Positions 1 to 8,893 of a DNA stretch of 64,000 nucleotides are shown in pieces (position 1 is the first letter of the stretch; each line of letters opens with the position of its first letter). The DNA comes from Parerythrobacter_A sp963838735. Its GTDB lineage: Bacteria; Pseudomonadota; Alphaproteobacteria; Sphingomonadales; Sphingomonadaceae. The notes under the pieces were generated by a model that worked only from the letters and a program-made list of their open reading frames with translations, was not told where the DNA came from and made no database searches. A program made the position numbers and the translations under genes. The stretch is taken from assembly GCA_963838735.1 (NCBI GenBank), contig CAWISG010000010.1:1-64000 (forward strand). Reading direction: 5' to 3'.

Positions 1-956
1 GTGCGACAATCGTCGACGGGCCGGACCCGATTTTCGCCGAATGCGAAATGGTGGTGAAGGTGAAGGAACCGCAGGCGGAGGAACGCGCGAAGCTGCGCGA
101 GGGCCAGATCCTCTACACCTATCTGCACCTCGCCCCCGATCCCGACCAGACCGCCGATCTGGTGAAATCGGGCGTCACTGGCATTGCCTATGAGACCGTC
201 ACCGCGCCGAACGGAGTGCTGCCTCTGCTGAAACCGATGAGCCAGGTGGCCGGGCGGATGAGCATACAGGCAGGCGCGACCGCGCTGGAAAAGGCGCAGG
301 GTGGGCGCGGCGTGCTGCTGGGCGGCGTGCCGGGGGTGCTGCCGGGCAAGGTGGTGGTGATCGGCGGCGGTGTGGTCGGGTTCAACGCGGCGCAGATGGC
401 GGTCGGGCTGGGCGGCGATGTCACCATCCTCGACCGCGATCCCGAAGTGCTGGAAAAGGTCGGCACTTTCTTCGAAGCGCGCGCCTCGACCCGCTATTCC
501 AGCCGCGCCAACCTGGAAGACTCGGTGCGGCAGGCGGACCTGGTGATCGGCGCGGTGCTGATCCCCGGTGCCGCCGCGCCTAAGCTGGTGACGCGCGACC
601 TGCTGTCCGAAATGAAGCCGGGTGCGGTGCTGGTGGATGTGGCGATCGACCAGGGCGGCTGTTTCGAAACGTCGAAGCCGACCACCCATGCCGAGCCGAC
701 CTTCGTGGTGGACGATATCGTGCATTACTGCGTGGCGAACATGCCGGGTGCCGTCGCGCGGACCAGCACCTATGCGCTGAACAATGTCACCCTGCCCCAC
801 GCCCTGCGCATGGCACGGCACGGCTGGCGCGAGGCGCTGCGCCGCGACCCGCATCTTGCTCAGGGGTTGAACATCCATAATGGTGCAGTGACATATGAGG
901 CGGTGGCGAACGAGCTGGGGTACAATTACCGCCCGGTGGCGGAGGTGCTGGGCTAG
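1..956 (+). CDS. ald: Alanine dehydrogenase, 5' end outside the window
   Basis: This enzyme interconverts L-alanine and pyruvate with NAD+ and ammonia. The reading frame is open from base 3, so the start lies upstream and about 317 C-terminal residues of a family of roughly 370 are present. The segment VKVKEP carries the expected pyruvate-binding lysine, and YTYLHLAP a few residues later carries the catalytic histidine. A Rossmann dinucleotide-binding segment follows (VVIGGGVVGFNAA, near base 355). The TAG stop at 954-956 overlaps by three bases the stop of the convergent thioesterase gene. The frame shows no damage. The family assignment is firm. Confidence 0.93.
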   Translation, partial: ATIVDGPDPIFAECEMVVKVKEPQAEERAKLREGQILYTYLHLAPDPDQTADLVKSGVTGIAYETVTAPNGVLPLLKPMSQVAGRMSIQAGATALEKAQGGRGVLLGGVPGVLPGKVVVIGGGVVGFNAAQMAVGLGGDVTILDRDPEVLEKVGTFFEARASTRYSSRANLEDSVRQADLVIGAVLIPGAAAPKLVTRDLLSEMKPGAVLVDVAIDQGGCFETSKPTTHAEPTFVVDDIVHYCVANMPGAVARTSTYALNNVTLPHALRMARHGWREALRRDPHLAQGLNIHNGAVTYEAVANELGYNYRPVAEVLG

Positions 957-1352
957 GGCTGCATGAAGGGCGCGTAGACCTCTTCGCGCACCCGCAGCGG
1001 ACGACCGGTGGCGCGGTCCAGCATGGCCCATGTGGTGTTGGCCGAAACGATGCGCTTGCTGTTCGCATCGTGGAAGTCCACCCGCCGGTCGAACTTCGCG
1101 CCCGACGGTTTGGCGGGGATGAAGGTGGTGCCGGTCACGCTCTCGCCCACCGCGATATTGCCGCGATAATCGATCTCGTGCCGCACCACGAGCCACACCA
1201 GCGCCGCCTGCTGTTCCGCCGTCGCCACGACTGCGCCAATGCGCCGTCGCCATGTCCTGTACCCAGCCGACCCACACCGCATTGTTCACATGCCCCATCT
1301 CGTCGATATGCTCGGGCGCGGCGGTGAAGGTTCGGGTGAAGCGCGCCGTCAC
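953..1352 (-). CDS. Acyl-CoA thioesterase, hotdog fold (frame broken once)
   Basis: A small 4-hydroxybenzoyl-CoA-thioesterase-like protein of about 132 residues. The first part reads from a GTG at 1352 that overlaps the stop of the S9 peptidase gene (GTGA). It contains EHIDEMGHVNNAVWVGWVQ, the typical N-terminal hotdog motif. The second part, with VVRHEIDYRGNI and the C-terminus APFMQP, lies one frame away. The shift falls near 1228-1232, where one extra base after the codons for HWR would explain it. The total of 400 bases equals 3n+1, consistent with one inserted base. Both halves look conserved, so I treat it as an intact gene with a sequence error; a recent pseudogene is the alternative. 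Its natural acyl-CoA substrate cannot be told. Confidence 0.8.
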
Positions 1353-3577
1353 TCCGCCTGTTCCGGATTGGCCAGCCCAAGCTGGGTCAGGATGAAGGCA
1401 AATTCCTCCGCCGTTTCCTCCAGCGCGGTGAAGCGGCCCGACTTGCCGCCATGGCCTGCGCCCATGTTGGTCTTCAGCAGCAGCAGGTTGTCGTCGGTCT
1501 TCAACTCGCGCAGGCGGGCGACCCACTTGGCAGGTTCCCAGTACGTCACGCGCGGATCGTTCAGGCCAGCGGTCACCAGCATCGGCGGATAGTCCTGGCG
1601 CGCGACCTGGTCGTAGGGGCTGTAGCTGAGGATATAGGCGTAGGCCTGTTTGCTTTCGATGGGATTGCCCCATTCGGGCCATTCGCCCGGCGTCAGCGGC
1701 AGCGTGTCGTCGAGCATGGTGTTGAGGATATCGACGAACGGCACATCGGCCACGATTGCACCCCACAGCGCCGGATCGGTGTTGGCGATCACGCCCATCA
1801 GGCTGCCCCCCGCCGACCCGCCACTGGCGCTGATCCTGCCCGCAGTAGTGTGCCCTTGCGCCACCAGCCCCTTTGCCACATCGACGAAATCGTTGAACGT
1901 GTTGGTGCGTTCGTTCATCTTGCCTTGCAGGTACCACTTGCGCCCCAGATCGTCGCCGCCGCGAATATGCGCGATGGCGTAGGCCATGCCGCGATCGAGC
2001 AGGCTTAACCGGCTGCTGGAGAAGCCCGGCGGCACGGCATAGCCATAGGCGCCATAGGCATAGAGGTGCAGCGGGCCGCCTTTCGGCGTATTGGTGCGGC
2101 GTACCACGCTGACCGGCACCTGCGTGCCGTCGCGTGCGGTGATGGTCAGACGTTCGGTCACATATTGCGAGGCGTCGTAGCCGCTGGGGATTTCTTGCTG
2201 CTTCAACAATTCCAGAGCGCCGCTGGCCACATCGTAATCATAAACAGAGTCCGGCGTCACCATGCTTTCATAGGCCAGCCGCAGCTTGGTGACGGCGTAT
2301 TCCGGATTGTTGGACAGTCCGGCGTCGTAGCTCGCTTCGGGGAAAGCGACGGGCGTGATGCTGGCCGCGTCGGAATAGGCGCGCAGCTGCACCTGATCGA
2401 GGCCATCCAGCCGCCCTTCGGTGACATAGAAGTCTTCGAACAGCTGCATGTCGGTGAGGTAGAACTGGTCCGACCCGGCGATCAGCGTCGTCCAGTCGCC
2501 CGGCGTGGCGAGGTCGGCGATGGCGAGGCGGAAATTAACGTGCTCGTCATTGGTGTGGACGAACAGCGTTGTCTTGCCGTCTTCGGTGCGCAGATCGACA
2601 TCGTATTCGACACCCTTCTCGCGCGCCCGCACCAGAATCTGTTCGCCGGTCGGATCGGCGGTGGGCACCAGACGCACTTCGCTCGTCTCGTTGTCGCCCG
2701 TGGCGATGATCAGCCAGTCATCCTGCGCGCTCTTGCCGATGCCGACGCGGAACCCCTCGTCCGCCTCGCTATACAGCTCCACATCGTCCGCCACATCGGT
2801 GCCAATCCGGTGCAGGCGGGCATTGTCGACGCGCCAATTGGCATTCGCCTTGCCGTAGACCAGCGCGGTATCGCCCGCGACCCAGAGGAGCGAGGACAGC
2901 GTTTCGGGGATAATGTCGGGCAACAATTCACCGGTGCCCAAGTCCTTGATACGCGCGGTGAAGCGTTCCGAGCCATTGTCGTCATAGGAATAGGCCAGCT
3001 TCGTGCCGTCCTCGCTGACCGAGATCGAGCCGAGGCGGAAATAGTCCTTGCCCTCGGCCAGCTCGTTCTCGTCCAGCATGAGCTGGTCCCCATACGTGTC
3101 GGCGTCACCTGCCACAGGCCTGCGCCACCATTGCCGGTACTCCTTCCCCTCGACCACCGCGGTCCAGTAAAGGTAGTCGCCGTCCTTCTGCGGGACCGAG
3201 CTGTCGTCCTGCTTCACCCGCCCCTTCAGTTCCTCGAACAGCGTCTTTACCAGCGGGCGGTGCGGCTCCATCGCCGCTTCGAAATAGGCGTTCTCCGCCT
3301 TTAGATGGGCCAGCACGTCAGGGTCGTCGATCACCGGATAGGACTGGTCCTTCAGCCAGTGGTACGGATCCTCGATGGTGATGCCATGATTCGTGGCGCT
3401 GTGGCTGCGTTTCTCGGCGACGGGCGGGGCGGAAAGGTCTGATGCGGACAAGCGTGCGGGTTCTTTCTTCTGTGGTGTCAGGGTCTGGGCGAAGGCCGGT
3501 TGCGCCGCTGCCACACAGGTGAGGGCGGTGCTTGCAAGAGCGGCGAGGGCGAAACGGGCGGACATCGGCTTGGGCAT
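1349..3577 (-). CDS. Secreted S9-family peptidase (prolyl oligopeptidase / oligopeptidase B type)
   Basis: A serine peptidase of 742 residues that would cleave short peptides after Pro or basic residues, probably in the periplasm. I chose the ATG at 3577 because AGGGAG lies nine bases upstream and a signal peptide follows directly (MPKPMSARFALAALAST, ending at AFAQ). A start at 3610 would put charged residues before it. The beta-propeller domain occupies about residues 60-450 and the alpha/beta-hydrolase domain the rest. The nucleophile is in GGSAGGS (Ser about 587), the Asp in GLNDPRV (about 673) and the His in MGAGHGGKSG (about 708). It is divergent from the Xaa-Pro aminopeptidase, so two proline-linked peptidases share a 117-bp intergenic region. 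Confidence 0.93.
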   Translation of the reverse strand: MPKPMSARFALAALASTALTCVAAAQPAFAQTLTPQKKEPARLSASDLSAPPVAEKRSHSATNHGITIEDPYHWLKDQSYPVIDDPDVLAHLKAENAYFEAAMEPHRPLVKTLFEELKGRVKQDDSSVPQKDGDYLYWTAVVEGKEYRQWWRRPVAGDADTYGDQLMLDENELAEGKDYFRLGSISVSEDGTKLAYSYDDNGSERFTARIKDLGTGELLPDIIPETLSSLLWVAGDTALVYGKANANWRVDNARLHRIGTDVADDVELYSEADEGFRVGIGKSAQDDWLIIATGDNETSEVRLVPTADPTGEQILVRAREKGVEYDVDLRTEDGKTTLFVHTNDEHVNFRLAIADLATPGDWTTLIAGSDQFYLTDMQLFEDFYVTEGRLDGLDQVQLRAYSDAASITPVAFPEASYDAGLSNNPEYAVTKLRLAYESMVTPDSVYDYDVASGALELLKQQEIPSGYDASQYVTERLTITARDGTQVPVSVVRRTNTPKGGPLHLYAYGAYGYAVPPGFSSSRLSLLDRGMAYAIAHIRGGDDLGRKWYLQGKMNERTNTFNDFVDVAKGLVAQGHTTAGRISASGGSAGGSLMGVIANTDPALWGAIVADVPFVDILNTMLDDTLPLTPGEWPEWGNPIESKQAYAYILSYSPYDQVARQDYPPMLVTAGLNDPRVTYWEPAKWVARLRELKTDDNLLLLKTNMGAGHGGKSGRFTALEETAEEFAFILTQLGLANPEQAE

Positions 3578-3694
3578 GGTCAGGGGCTCCCTGTTGAAAC
3601 GCACCGACACATGCTATGCCGGGAACGGCAAAGATATGTCGTGCAACGCCATACCCCAAACGCGCCGCATGACCAGAACTACGGAAACGAACCA

Positions 3695-5512
3695 ATGTTG
3701 ATGCAAACCCATGAAAGCCGCCTCGCCGCCCTGCGCGAGGAATTGAAGCGTCGCGATCTCGACGGGTTCGTGGTGCCCCTCTCGGACGAGCACATGTCCG
3801 AATATATCGGCGGTTATGCGCAGCGGCTGGCATGGCTGACCGGCTTCGGCGGGTCCGCCGGGGCGGCAATCGTCTTGAAGAATGGCGCGGCCATGTTCGT
3901 CGACGGGCGCTACACCATCCAGGTGCGCGACCAGGTCGATGCGCGACTGTTCGATATCAACATCGTGCCGGGGGAAAGCATGGCGGCATGGCTTGGCGCG
4001 AATGCACCGGAAGGCGCGCGGATCGGCTACGATGCATGGCTGCACACCGCTGGATGGGCCAAAGCGCTCGGCCGCGATATTGCAACCAAGCGGATGGAGC
4101 TGGTCGCGACCGACGGTAATCCCGTCGATGCGGTATGGGCGGATCGCCCCGCCCCCTCCGCGGCGCCCGCCGTGGTGCATGACGAAACGCTGGCAGGCCG
4201 CAGCAGCGCGGACAAGCGCGCGCAGGTCGCCGATGCGATTCGGGCGGCGGGGCAGGATGCCGCCGTCATCTCTGCATTGGACTCCATCGCATGGCTGCTG
4301 AACATTCGTGGCAGCGACGTCGATCGCACGCCGGTCGCGCTGTCCTATCTCATCGCGCATGATGACGGCACGGCGGACCTCTTCATCGCGCCCGAGAAGG
4401 TTACGCCCGAACTGGAGCGGCATTTGGGCAATGCGGTGACGCTGCGCCCGCGCGATGCATTCGAGGGGGCGCTGGGCGAACTGGCGGGCAAGACCGTGGG
4501 CGTCGATCCCGATTTCGGCGTGGCGGCAATATCCGGCCTGCTATCGGCGGGGGGCGCGAAACCGGTGCTCGCGCGCGATCCGGTTATCCTGCCCAAGGCG
4601 ATTAAGAACGATGCCGAACAACAGGGACACCGCGATGCGCAGGCCCGCGATGGCGCAGCGATTGCCAAATTCCTGCACTGGCTGGCGACAGACGTGCCGA
4701 ACGGCGGCGAGGACGAGCTGTCCGCCGTCGCCAGGCTGCGCGCCTTCCGCGAGGAAACGGGGTGCTTGCGCGATCAGAGCTTCGACACGATCTCCGCCGC
4801 CGGACCGCATGCTGCGCTGCCGCATTACCGCGTGGACGAGGACAGCAACCTGCCCATCGCGCCCGGCAGCGTGTTCCTGTGCGATTCGGGCGGACAATAT
4901 GCCGATGGAACGACCGACATCACCCGCACCGTCTGGATCGGCAGCGAAGACGGCAGCGCGCAGCCGACCGCCGAACATCGCGACCGCTTCACCCGCGTGC
5001 TGAAAGGCCATATCGCGCTCGCCACCGCGCGCTTCCCCAACGGGACCAGCGGCGGCCAGCTCGACGCGCTGGCCCGCCAGCACCTGTGGCAGGCAGGCGT
5101 CGATTACGCCCACGGCACCGGCCACGGGGTCGGCAGCTATCTGGGCGTGCACGAGGGGCCGCAACGCATCGCCAAGTCGAGCGGCGCGCAGCCCGGCACC
5201 GGCGAACCGCTGCGGGCCGGGATGATCTGTTCCAACGAGCCGGGCTATTACAAGGCCGGTGCATTCGGCATCCGCATCGAGAACCTGGTGCTCGTGACGC
5301 CCGCCGACATTGATGGTGCAGAAGGCGACTATCTCGGTTTCGAAACGCTCACTTTCGCGCCCATCGACAGGACGCTGGTGGATCGCGACTTGCTGACCCC
5401 CGCCGAAATCGACTGGTGGAATACCTATCATCAGCAGGTTCATGCCATCGTCGGCCCGGCGCTCGAAGGAGACGTACGCGCCTGGTTCGATGCAGCATGC
5501 GAACCGCTGTGA
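3695..5512 (+). CDS. pepP: Xaa-Pro aminopeptidase (M24B family)
   Basis: A metallo-aminopeptidase of 605 residues that removes N-terminal residues preceding proline. The length matches the long, three-domain form: two creatinase-like N-terminal domains and a C-terminal pita-bread domain. All five metal ligands are visible: Asp in CDSGGQ (about 397) and in TTDITRT (about 408), His in HGTGHGVG, and the two Glu in SNEPGYY and IRIENL. The start at 3695 is the first ATG after the divergent peptidase, and a second Met two codons later (3701) is possible. The frame is open further upstream but without sense. The 3' end overlaps the cupin gene by 16 bases. No signal peptide is seen, so it is probably cytoplasmic. 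Confidence 0.94.
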   Translation: MLMQTHESRLAALREELKRRDLDGFVVPLSDEHMSEYIGGYAQRLAWLTGFGGSAGAAIVLKNGAAMFVDGRYTIQVRDQVDARLFDINIVPGESMAAWLGANAPEGARIGYDAWLHTAGWAKALGRDIATKRMELVATDGNPVDAVWADRPAPSAAPAVVHDETLAGRSSADKRAQVADAIRAAGQDAAVISALDSIAWLLNIRGSDVDRTPVALSYLIAHDDGTADLFIAPEKVTPELERHLGNAVTLRPRDAFEGALGELAGKTVGVDPDFGVAAISGLLSAGGAKPVLARDPVILPKAIKNDAEQQGHRDAQARDGAAIAKFLHWLATDVPNGGEDELSAVARLRAFREETGCLRDQSFDTISAAGPHAALPHYRVDEDSNLPIAPGSVFLCDSGGQYADGTTDITRTVWIGSEDGSAQPTAEHRDRFTRVLKGHIALATARFPNGTSGGQLDALARQHLWQAGVDYAHGTGHGVGSYLGVHEGPQRIAKSSGAQPGTGEPLRAGMICSNEPGYYKAGAFGIRIENLVLVTPADIDGAEGDYLGFETLTFAPIDRTLVDRDLLTPAEIDWWNTYHQQVHAIVGPALEGDVRAWFDAACEPL

Positions 5513-5901
5513 TCGCGGCGGAAAGCCTGGCCGACCGCTGGATCCATCTCGACCCACAAGGTTCGGCCCAAGCGCAACCGGCGTTCGCTGGCGACATGGC
5601 GTGGTATGCCGAATACGCCGCGCGGCATCCCGATCCCGGTGGCCGGCTGGTATCGCAATTCCGGTTCACCGAAGACTGGACCAGCTGGGAAATGCACCCG
5701 TACGGCGCCGAAGTGGTCATCTGCACCGACGGGGAAATGACGCTCGTTCAGGAAACCGCCGACGGTCTCCGCGAAACCGTGCTGGCCGCCGGTGCCTATG
5801 CGATCAACCCGCCTGGCGTATGGCACACGGCGAATGTGGCGCAAGCGGCAACAGCGATCTTCATTACCGCGGGCGAAGGAACCGAACATCGCGCGCGCTG
5901 A
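5497..5901 (+). CDS. Cupin-domain protein
   Basis: A protein of 134 residues with a single conserved beta-barrel. Visible cupin signatures are the motif 1 region around WEMHPYGAEVVICTDGEM and motif 2 around INPPGVWHTANV, which holds a candidate metal-binding His. The start at 5497 lies inside the 3' end of the Xaa-Pro aminopeptidase gene, which indicates translational coupling. The function is unknown; small cupins like this are often sugar- or small-molecule-binding or isomerase proteins. It is followed by about 130 bases without a gene. Confidence 0.82.
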   Translation: MRTAVIAAESLADRWIHLDPQGSAQAQPAFAGDMAWYAEYAARHPDPGGRLVSQFRFTEDWTSWEMHPYGAEVVICTDGEMTLVQETADGLRETVLAAGAYAINPPGVWHTANVAQAATAIFITAGEGTEHRAR

Positions 5902-5936
5902 CGGCGGCCTGAAACTGTCGATGCGGTGAATGGATG

Positions 5937-5958
5937 CGCGGTTGCGTTACAAACCGCG
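5937..5958. promoter_or_regulatory. Inverted repeat upstream of the EF-hand / two-component operon
   Basis: The arms CGCGGTT (5937-5943) and AACCGCG (5952-5958) are perfect complements separated by eight bases. The repeat sits 80-100 bases before the EF-hand start, where a promoter operator would be expected. Binding by the downstream OmpR-type regulator is only a guess, since OmpR-family sites are usually direct rather than inverted repeats. Confidence 0.35.
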
Positions 5959-6037
5959 ACACTTCTCCCGATGCGCGGGATATTGCTGCGACACGGGAAC
6001 GCTAGAACAGGGGCATCAACCCCGATGGAGAACACCC

Positions 6038-6683
6038 ATGCCCAAGCTTACCCGTAAACTCACCCTCACCCTTTCCGCTGCCGCGCTGGCGTTGACCGCA
6101 GGCGGCGTTGCCCTTGCCCAGCAGGGCGACCGCGTGAAGCCCGATGCCGATGGCGACGGCGTCATCACCGCTGTCGAGCATCAGGCCCATACCGCCGCCC
6201 GCTTCGCCCGGATGGATGCCGACGGCGATGGCAGCGTGACAGTGGCCGACCGGGGCGCACGTCAGGCGGAACGCTTTGGTGACACCGATGCGAATGGCGA
6301 CGGCGAAATTTCGCTCGCTGAAATGACCGCAGCACGCGAAGCCCGCGATGCGAAGCGCGAGGCGCGCCGTGGAGACCGCATGGAACGCCGCTTCGCCCGG
6401 CTCGATACCGATGGTTCGGGCGGCGTCAGCCAGGCCGAGATGGACGCGGCGCGCGAGGCCATGAAGGAACGGCGCGCAAAGCGTGGGGCGGTAAACGTCG
6501 CGGTGGCGGTATGAGATGCTCCAGCGCGCCGATGCCGATGGCGACCAGGCCGTCAGCTTGGCCGAATTCACTGCCGCCGCCGACCGGCGCTTCGCCCGGA
6601 TGGACGCCGATGGCGACGGGCAAGTGACGCAGGAGGAACGCCGGGCAGGCCGCGAGCAGCGTAAGGGCCGTCGCGGCAGCTAG
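6038..6683 (+). CDS. Secreted EF-hand protein (frame broken)
   Basis: A calcium-binding protein with an N-terminal signal peptide (MPKLTRKLTLTLSAAALA, cleaved near ALAQ) and EF-hand loops of DxDxDG type. Four loops lie in the first frame (DADGDGVIT, DADGDGSVT, DANGDGEIS, DTDGSGGVS), ending at a stop at 6512-6514. Two more (DADGDQAVS, DADGDGQVT) lie in the next frame, ending at the TAG at 6681. The linker around 6480-6513 seems to have lost two single bases, because an intermediate frame encodes a basic Gly/Arg linker there. The repaired protein would have about 213 residues and six loops. It is followed directly by the response regulator gene, whose GTG touches its stop. The role is probably periplasmic Ca2+ binding or sensing; this is inferred. 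Confidence 0.75.
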
Positions 6684-7412
6684 GTGAGCGAAGCCACCAC
6701 CCTGCTGCTGGTCGACGACGAAGCGACCCTGCGCGAACCCCTGGCGGACTATCTGGTCCGGCAGGGGTTCGTCGTGCAGCAGGCAGAGAACGCGGCGAAA
6801 GCGCGCACGGCATTGCAACGGGAGACATGCGATCTCGTCCTGCTCGACATCATGATGCCGGGCGAGGACGGGCTGTCGCTGTGCCGTCACCTGGTCGAAA
6901 CGCAGGGTCTGCCGGTCATCCTGCTGACCGCGCGGGGCGAAGCGACCGACCGTATCGTGGGGCTGGAAATCGGCGCGGACGATTATGTGACCAAGCCGTT
7001 CGAGCCGCGCGAATTGGTGGCACGCATCCGCTCCGTGCTGCGGCGGGCGGGCGGGAAGGCGGCCGGACGCGAGGGCGCACCGGACGCGGACGAAGCGCCC
7101 TACATGTTCGAAGGCTGGCGGCTCGACCCGCTCAAACGCCGCCTGACCGACCCCGACAATGCGCTGGTACCGATCTCGACGGCGGAGTTCCGGCTGCTGC
7201 GCGCGTTCCTCGACCATCCGGGCCAGGTGCTCGACCGCGACCGGCTGCTCGACATGGTGCAGGGGCGCGAGGCGCAGCTGTTCGACCGCGCGGTCGATAA
7301 CCAGATCAGCCGCCTTCGCCGCAAGATCGAAGCGGACAGCCGCGACCCGCACTTCATCCTGACCATTCGCGGCGGCGGCTACCGTTTTGCCGCGCAGGTG
7401 ATGCGCATATGA
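6684..7412 (+). CDS. Two-component response regulator, OmpR/PhoB family
   Basis: A transcription factor of 242 residues. The receiver domain (1-120) has the acidic pair DD at 11-12, phospho-acceptor Asp55 in LLDIMMPGEDG and Lys104 in YVTKPFEP. The C-terminal winged-helix DNA-binding domain ends in the usual TIRGGGYRF. The start is a GTG immediately after the TAG of the EF-hand gene. The last four bases overlap the kinase start (ATGA), so regulator and kinase are translationally coupled. The target genes are unknown, and the EF-hand gene just upstream is the obvious candidate. Confidence 0.92.
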   Translation: MSEATTLLLVDDEATLREPLADYLVRQGFVVQQAENAAKARTALQRETCDLVLLDIMMPGEDGLSLCRHLVETQGLPVILLTARGEATDRIVGLEIGADDYVTKPFEPRELVARIRSVLRRAGGKAAGREGAPDADEAPYMFEGWRLDPLKRRLTDPDNALVPISTAEFRLLRAFLDHPGQVLDRDRLLDMVQGREAQLFDRAVDNQISRLRRKIEADSRDPHFILTIRGGGYRFAAQVMRI

Positions 7413-8883
7413 AAATGTGGCCCACCAGCCTGCGCGGGCAAGTGATGACGACCGCCGCGCTCGCCCTGCTGGTGGCGCAGGGCGTTTCGGCAACGCTGCT
7501 GTTGCGCGCAGCGGAGGAACGGCGCGAGGCGGTAATGCTGAACACCGCCGCGTTCCATCTGCTGACCGGAGACGCGATGGCCGGGGGGCGCGAAGGACGC
7601 CGTGCCCTGCGGCGAACGTTCCGTGCCGATCGTGGCGATCGCGGGGGTGCGCGGAGGACAGATGGACCGCTGACCGAACGCGGACGCGACCGCCTGCCGC
7701 CGCGCCTGCGCTATCAGGTAACGGCAGCTCCACCCCTAGCCCTGGCACAAAGCCACGCTTCGCCGTTCGACCGCCGCATCGCGGGCCTGCTGGAAGAGCG
7801 CGGGCTGGCCGTCGGGCACATTGCCACCACGCTGCGCGATACGACCGCCGACCCGGTGCTGCGCGAGGCGATGGAGCGGCGACCATGGCTGGCCCGCCGC
7901 ATCGGCAACCGCCGCGTGCTGGTCGCCACGATCCGGCGCAGCGACGGCAGCGCATGGCAGACCGCGCGCGTGCTGGAACCGCGCGGCGAGCGGCGCGCGG
8001 TGGCGATGCTGCTAGGGCAGACGGCGCTGATCTTCGTGGTGCTGCTGGGCCTGTTGTGGCTGGTCATGCAGCGCATTACGCGCCCGCTCGCCGCGCTGAC
8101 CACGCGCGTGGAGCAATTCGATGCCGCACGCGCAGGATGTCGACGCCGCTTGCCGCCGAAGGGCCGCAGGATATCCAGCGCCTCATTGCCGCGCAAAACG
8201 CGATGGAAGCCCGCATCGGTGCATTGCTGGAGGAAAAGGACGTGATGCTGGGCGCCATCGGGCACGATCTCAAGACCCCGCTCGCCGCCCTGCGGGTGCG
8301 GATCGAAACGGTCGAGGACGCGGGCGAGCGCGCGAAAATGGCAGCGGGTATCGAAGATATCACCCGCTCGCTCGACGATATCCTGTCGCTGGCCCGGGTC
8401 GGACGCGACGCCGCTTTGCCCGAACGCACCAATATCACCGCGCTGGTCGCGTCGGTGGTGGAGGAATACGAGGATCGCGGGATGGCAGTGACGTTCGATC
8501 CGGACGCCCGGCTGATCGCACCGGTTCATGTTACCTGGCTGCGACGGGCGATGCGCAACCTGGTTTCCAACGCGGTGCGCTATGCCGGATCGGCGCATCT
8601 CGCGATGTGCGAGGATGGCGGGCAGCTGGTCCTGCGCGTGGACGATAACGGCCCCGGCATTCCGGCGGACCGGATGGCGGACATGGTCGAACCCTTCACG
8701 CGCGGCGAGGCATCGCGCAATCGCATCACCGGTGGGGCGGGCCTGGGTCTGACGCTGGCCCGGGCCATCGCGCAGCAGCATGGCGGAACGCTGGTGCTGG
8801 CGAACCGCGAAGAAGGTGGCCGCACCATCGGCCTGCGTGCCGAATTGCGGTTGCCGCTGGATAAGACGCCGTCCGCGCGATAA
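7409..8883 (+). CDS. Sensor histidine kinase (frame broken once)
   Basis: The membrane partner of the regulator above. The first frame gives an N-terminal transmembrane helix (about residues 12-32), a periplasmic stretch rich in Arg, a second helix (LIFVVLLGLLWLVM) and the start of HAMP. Near 8125-8135 the frame changes, consistent with one lost base. The second frame then carries the H-box (AIGHDLKTPLAAL, with the phospho-acceptor His), N-box (LVSNAVRY), G1 (DNGPGIP) and G2 (GAGLGLTLA) to the stop at 8881-8883. All kinase motifs are intact, so a sequence error is more likely than a dead kinase. The repaired product would have about 491 residues. The periplasmic domain has no recognised ligand fold, and a second error near 7620-7680 cannot be excluded. 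Confidence 0.82.
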
Positions 8884-8893
8884 TCGCTACACC

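Noticed and set aside
2066..3304. 412-codon frame on the plus strand
   Set aside because: It is antisense to the S9 peptidase and shows no domain.
8116..8883. A separate soluble kinase gene starting at 8131
   Set aside because: The first frame supplies the membrane segments and HAMP region directly before it, so a single kinase with a frame error is simpler.
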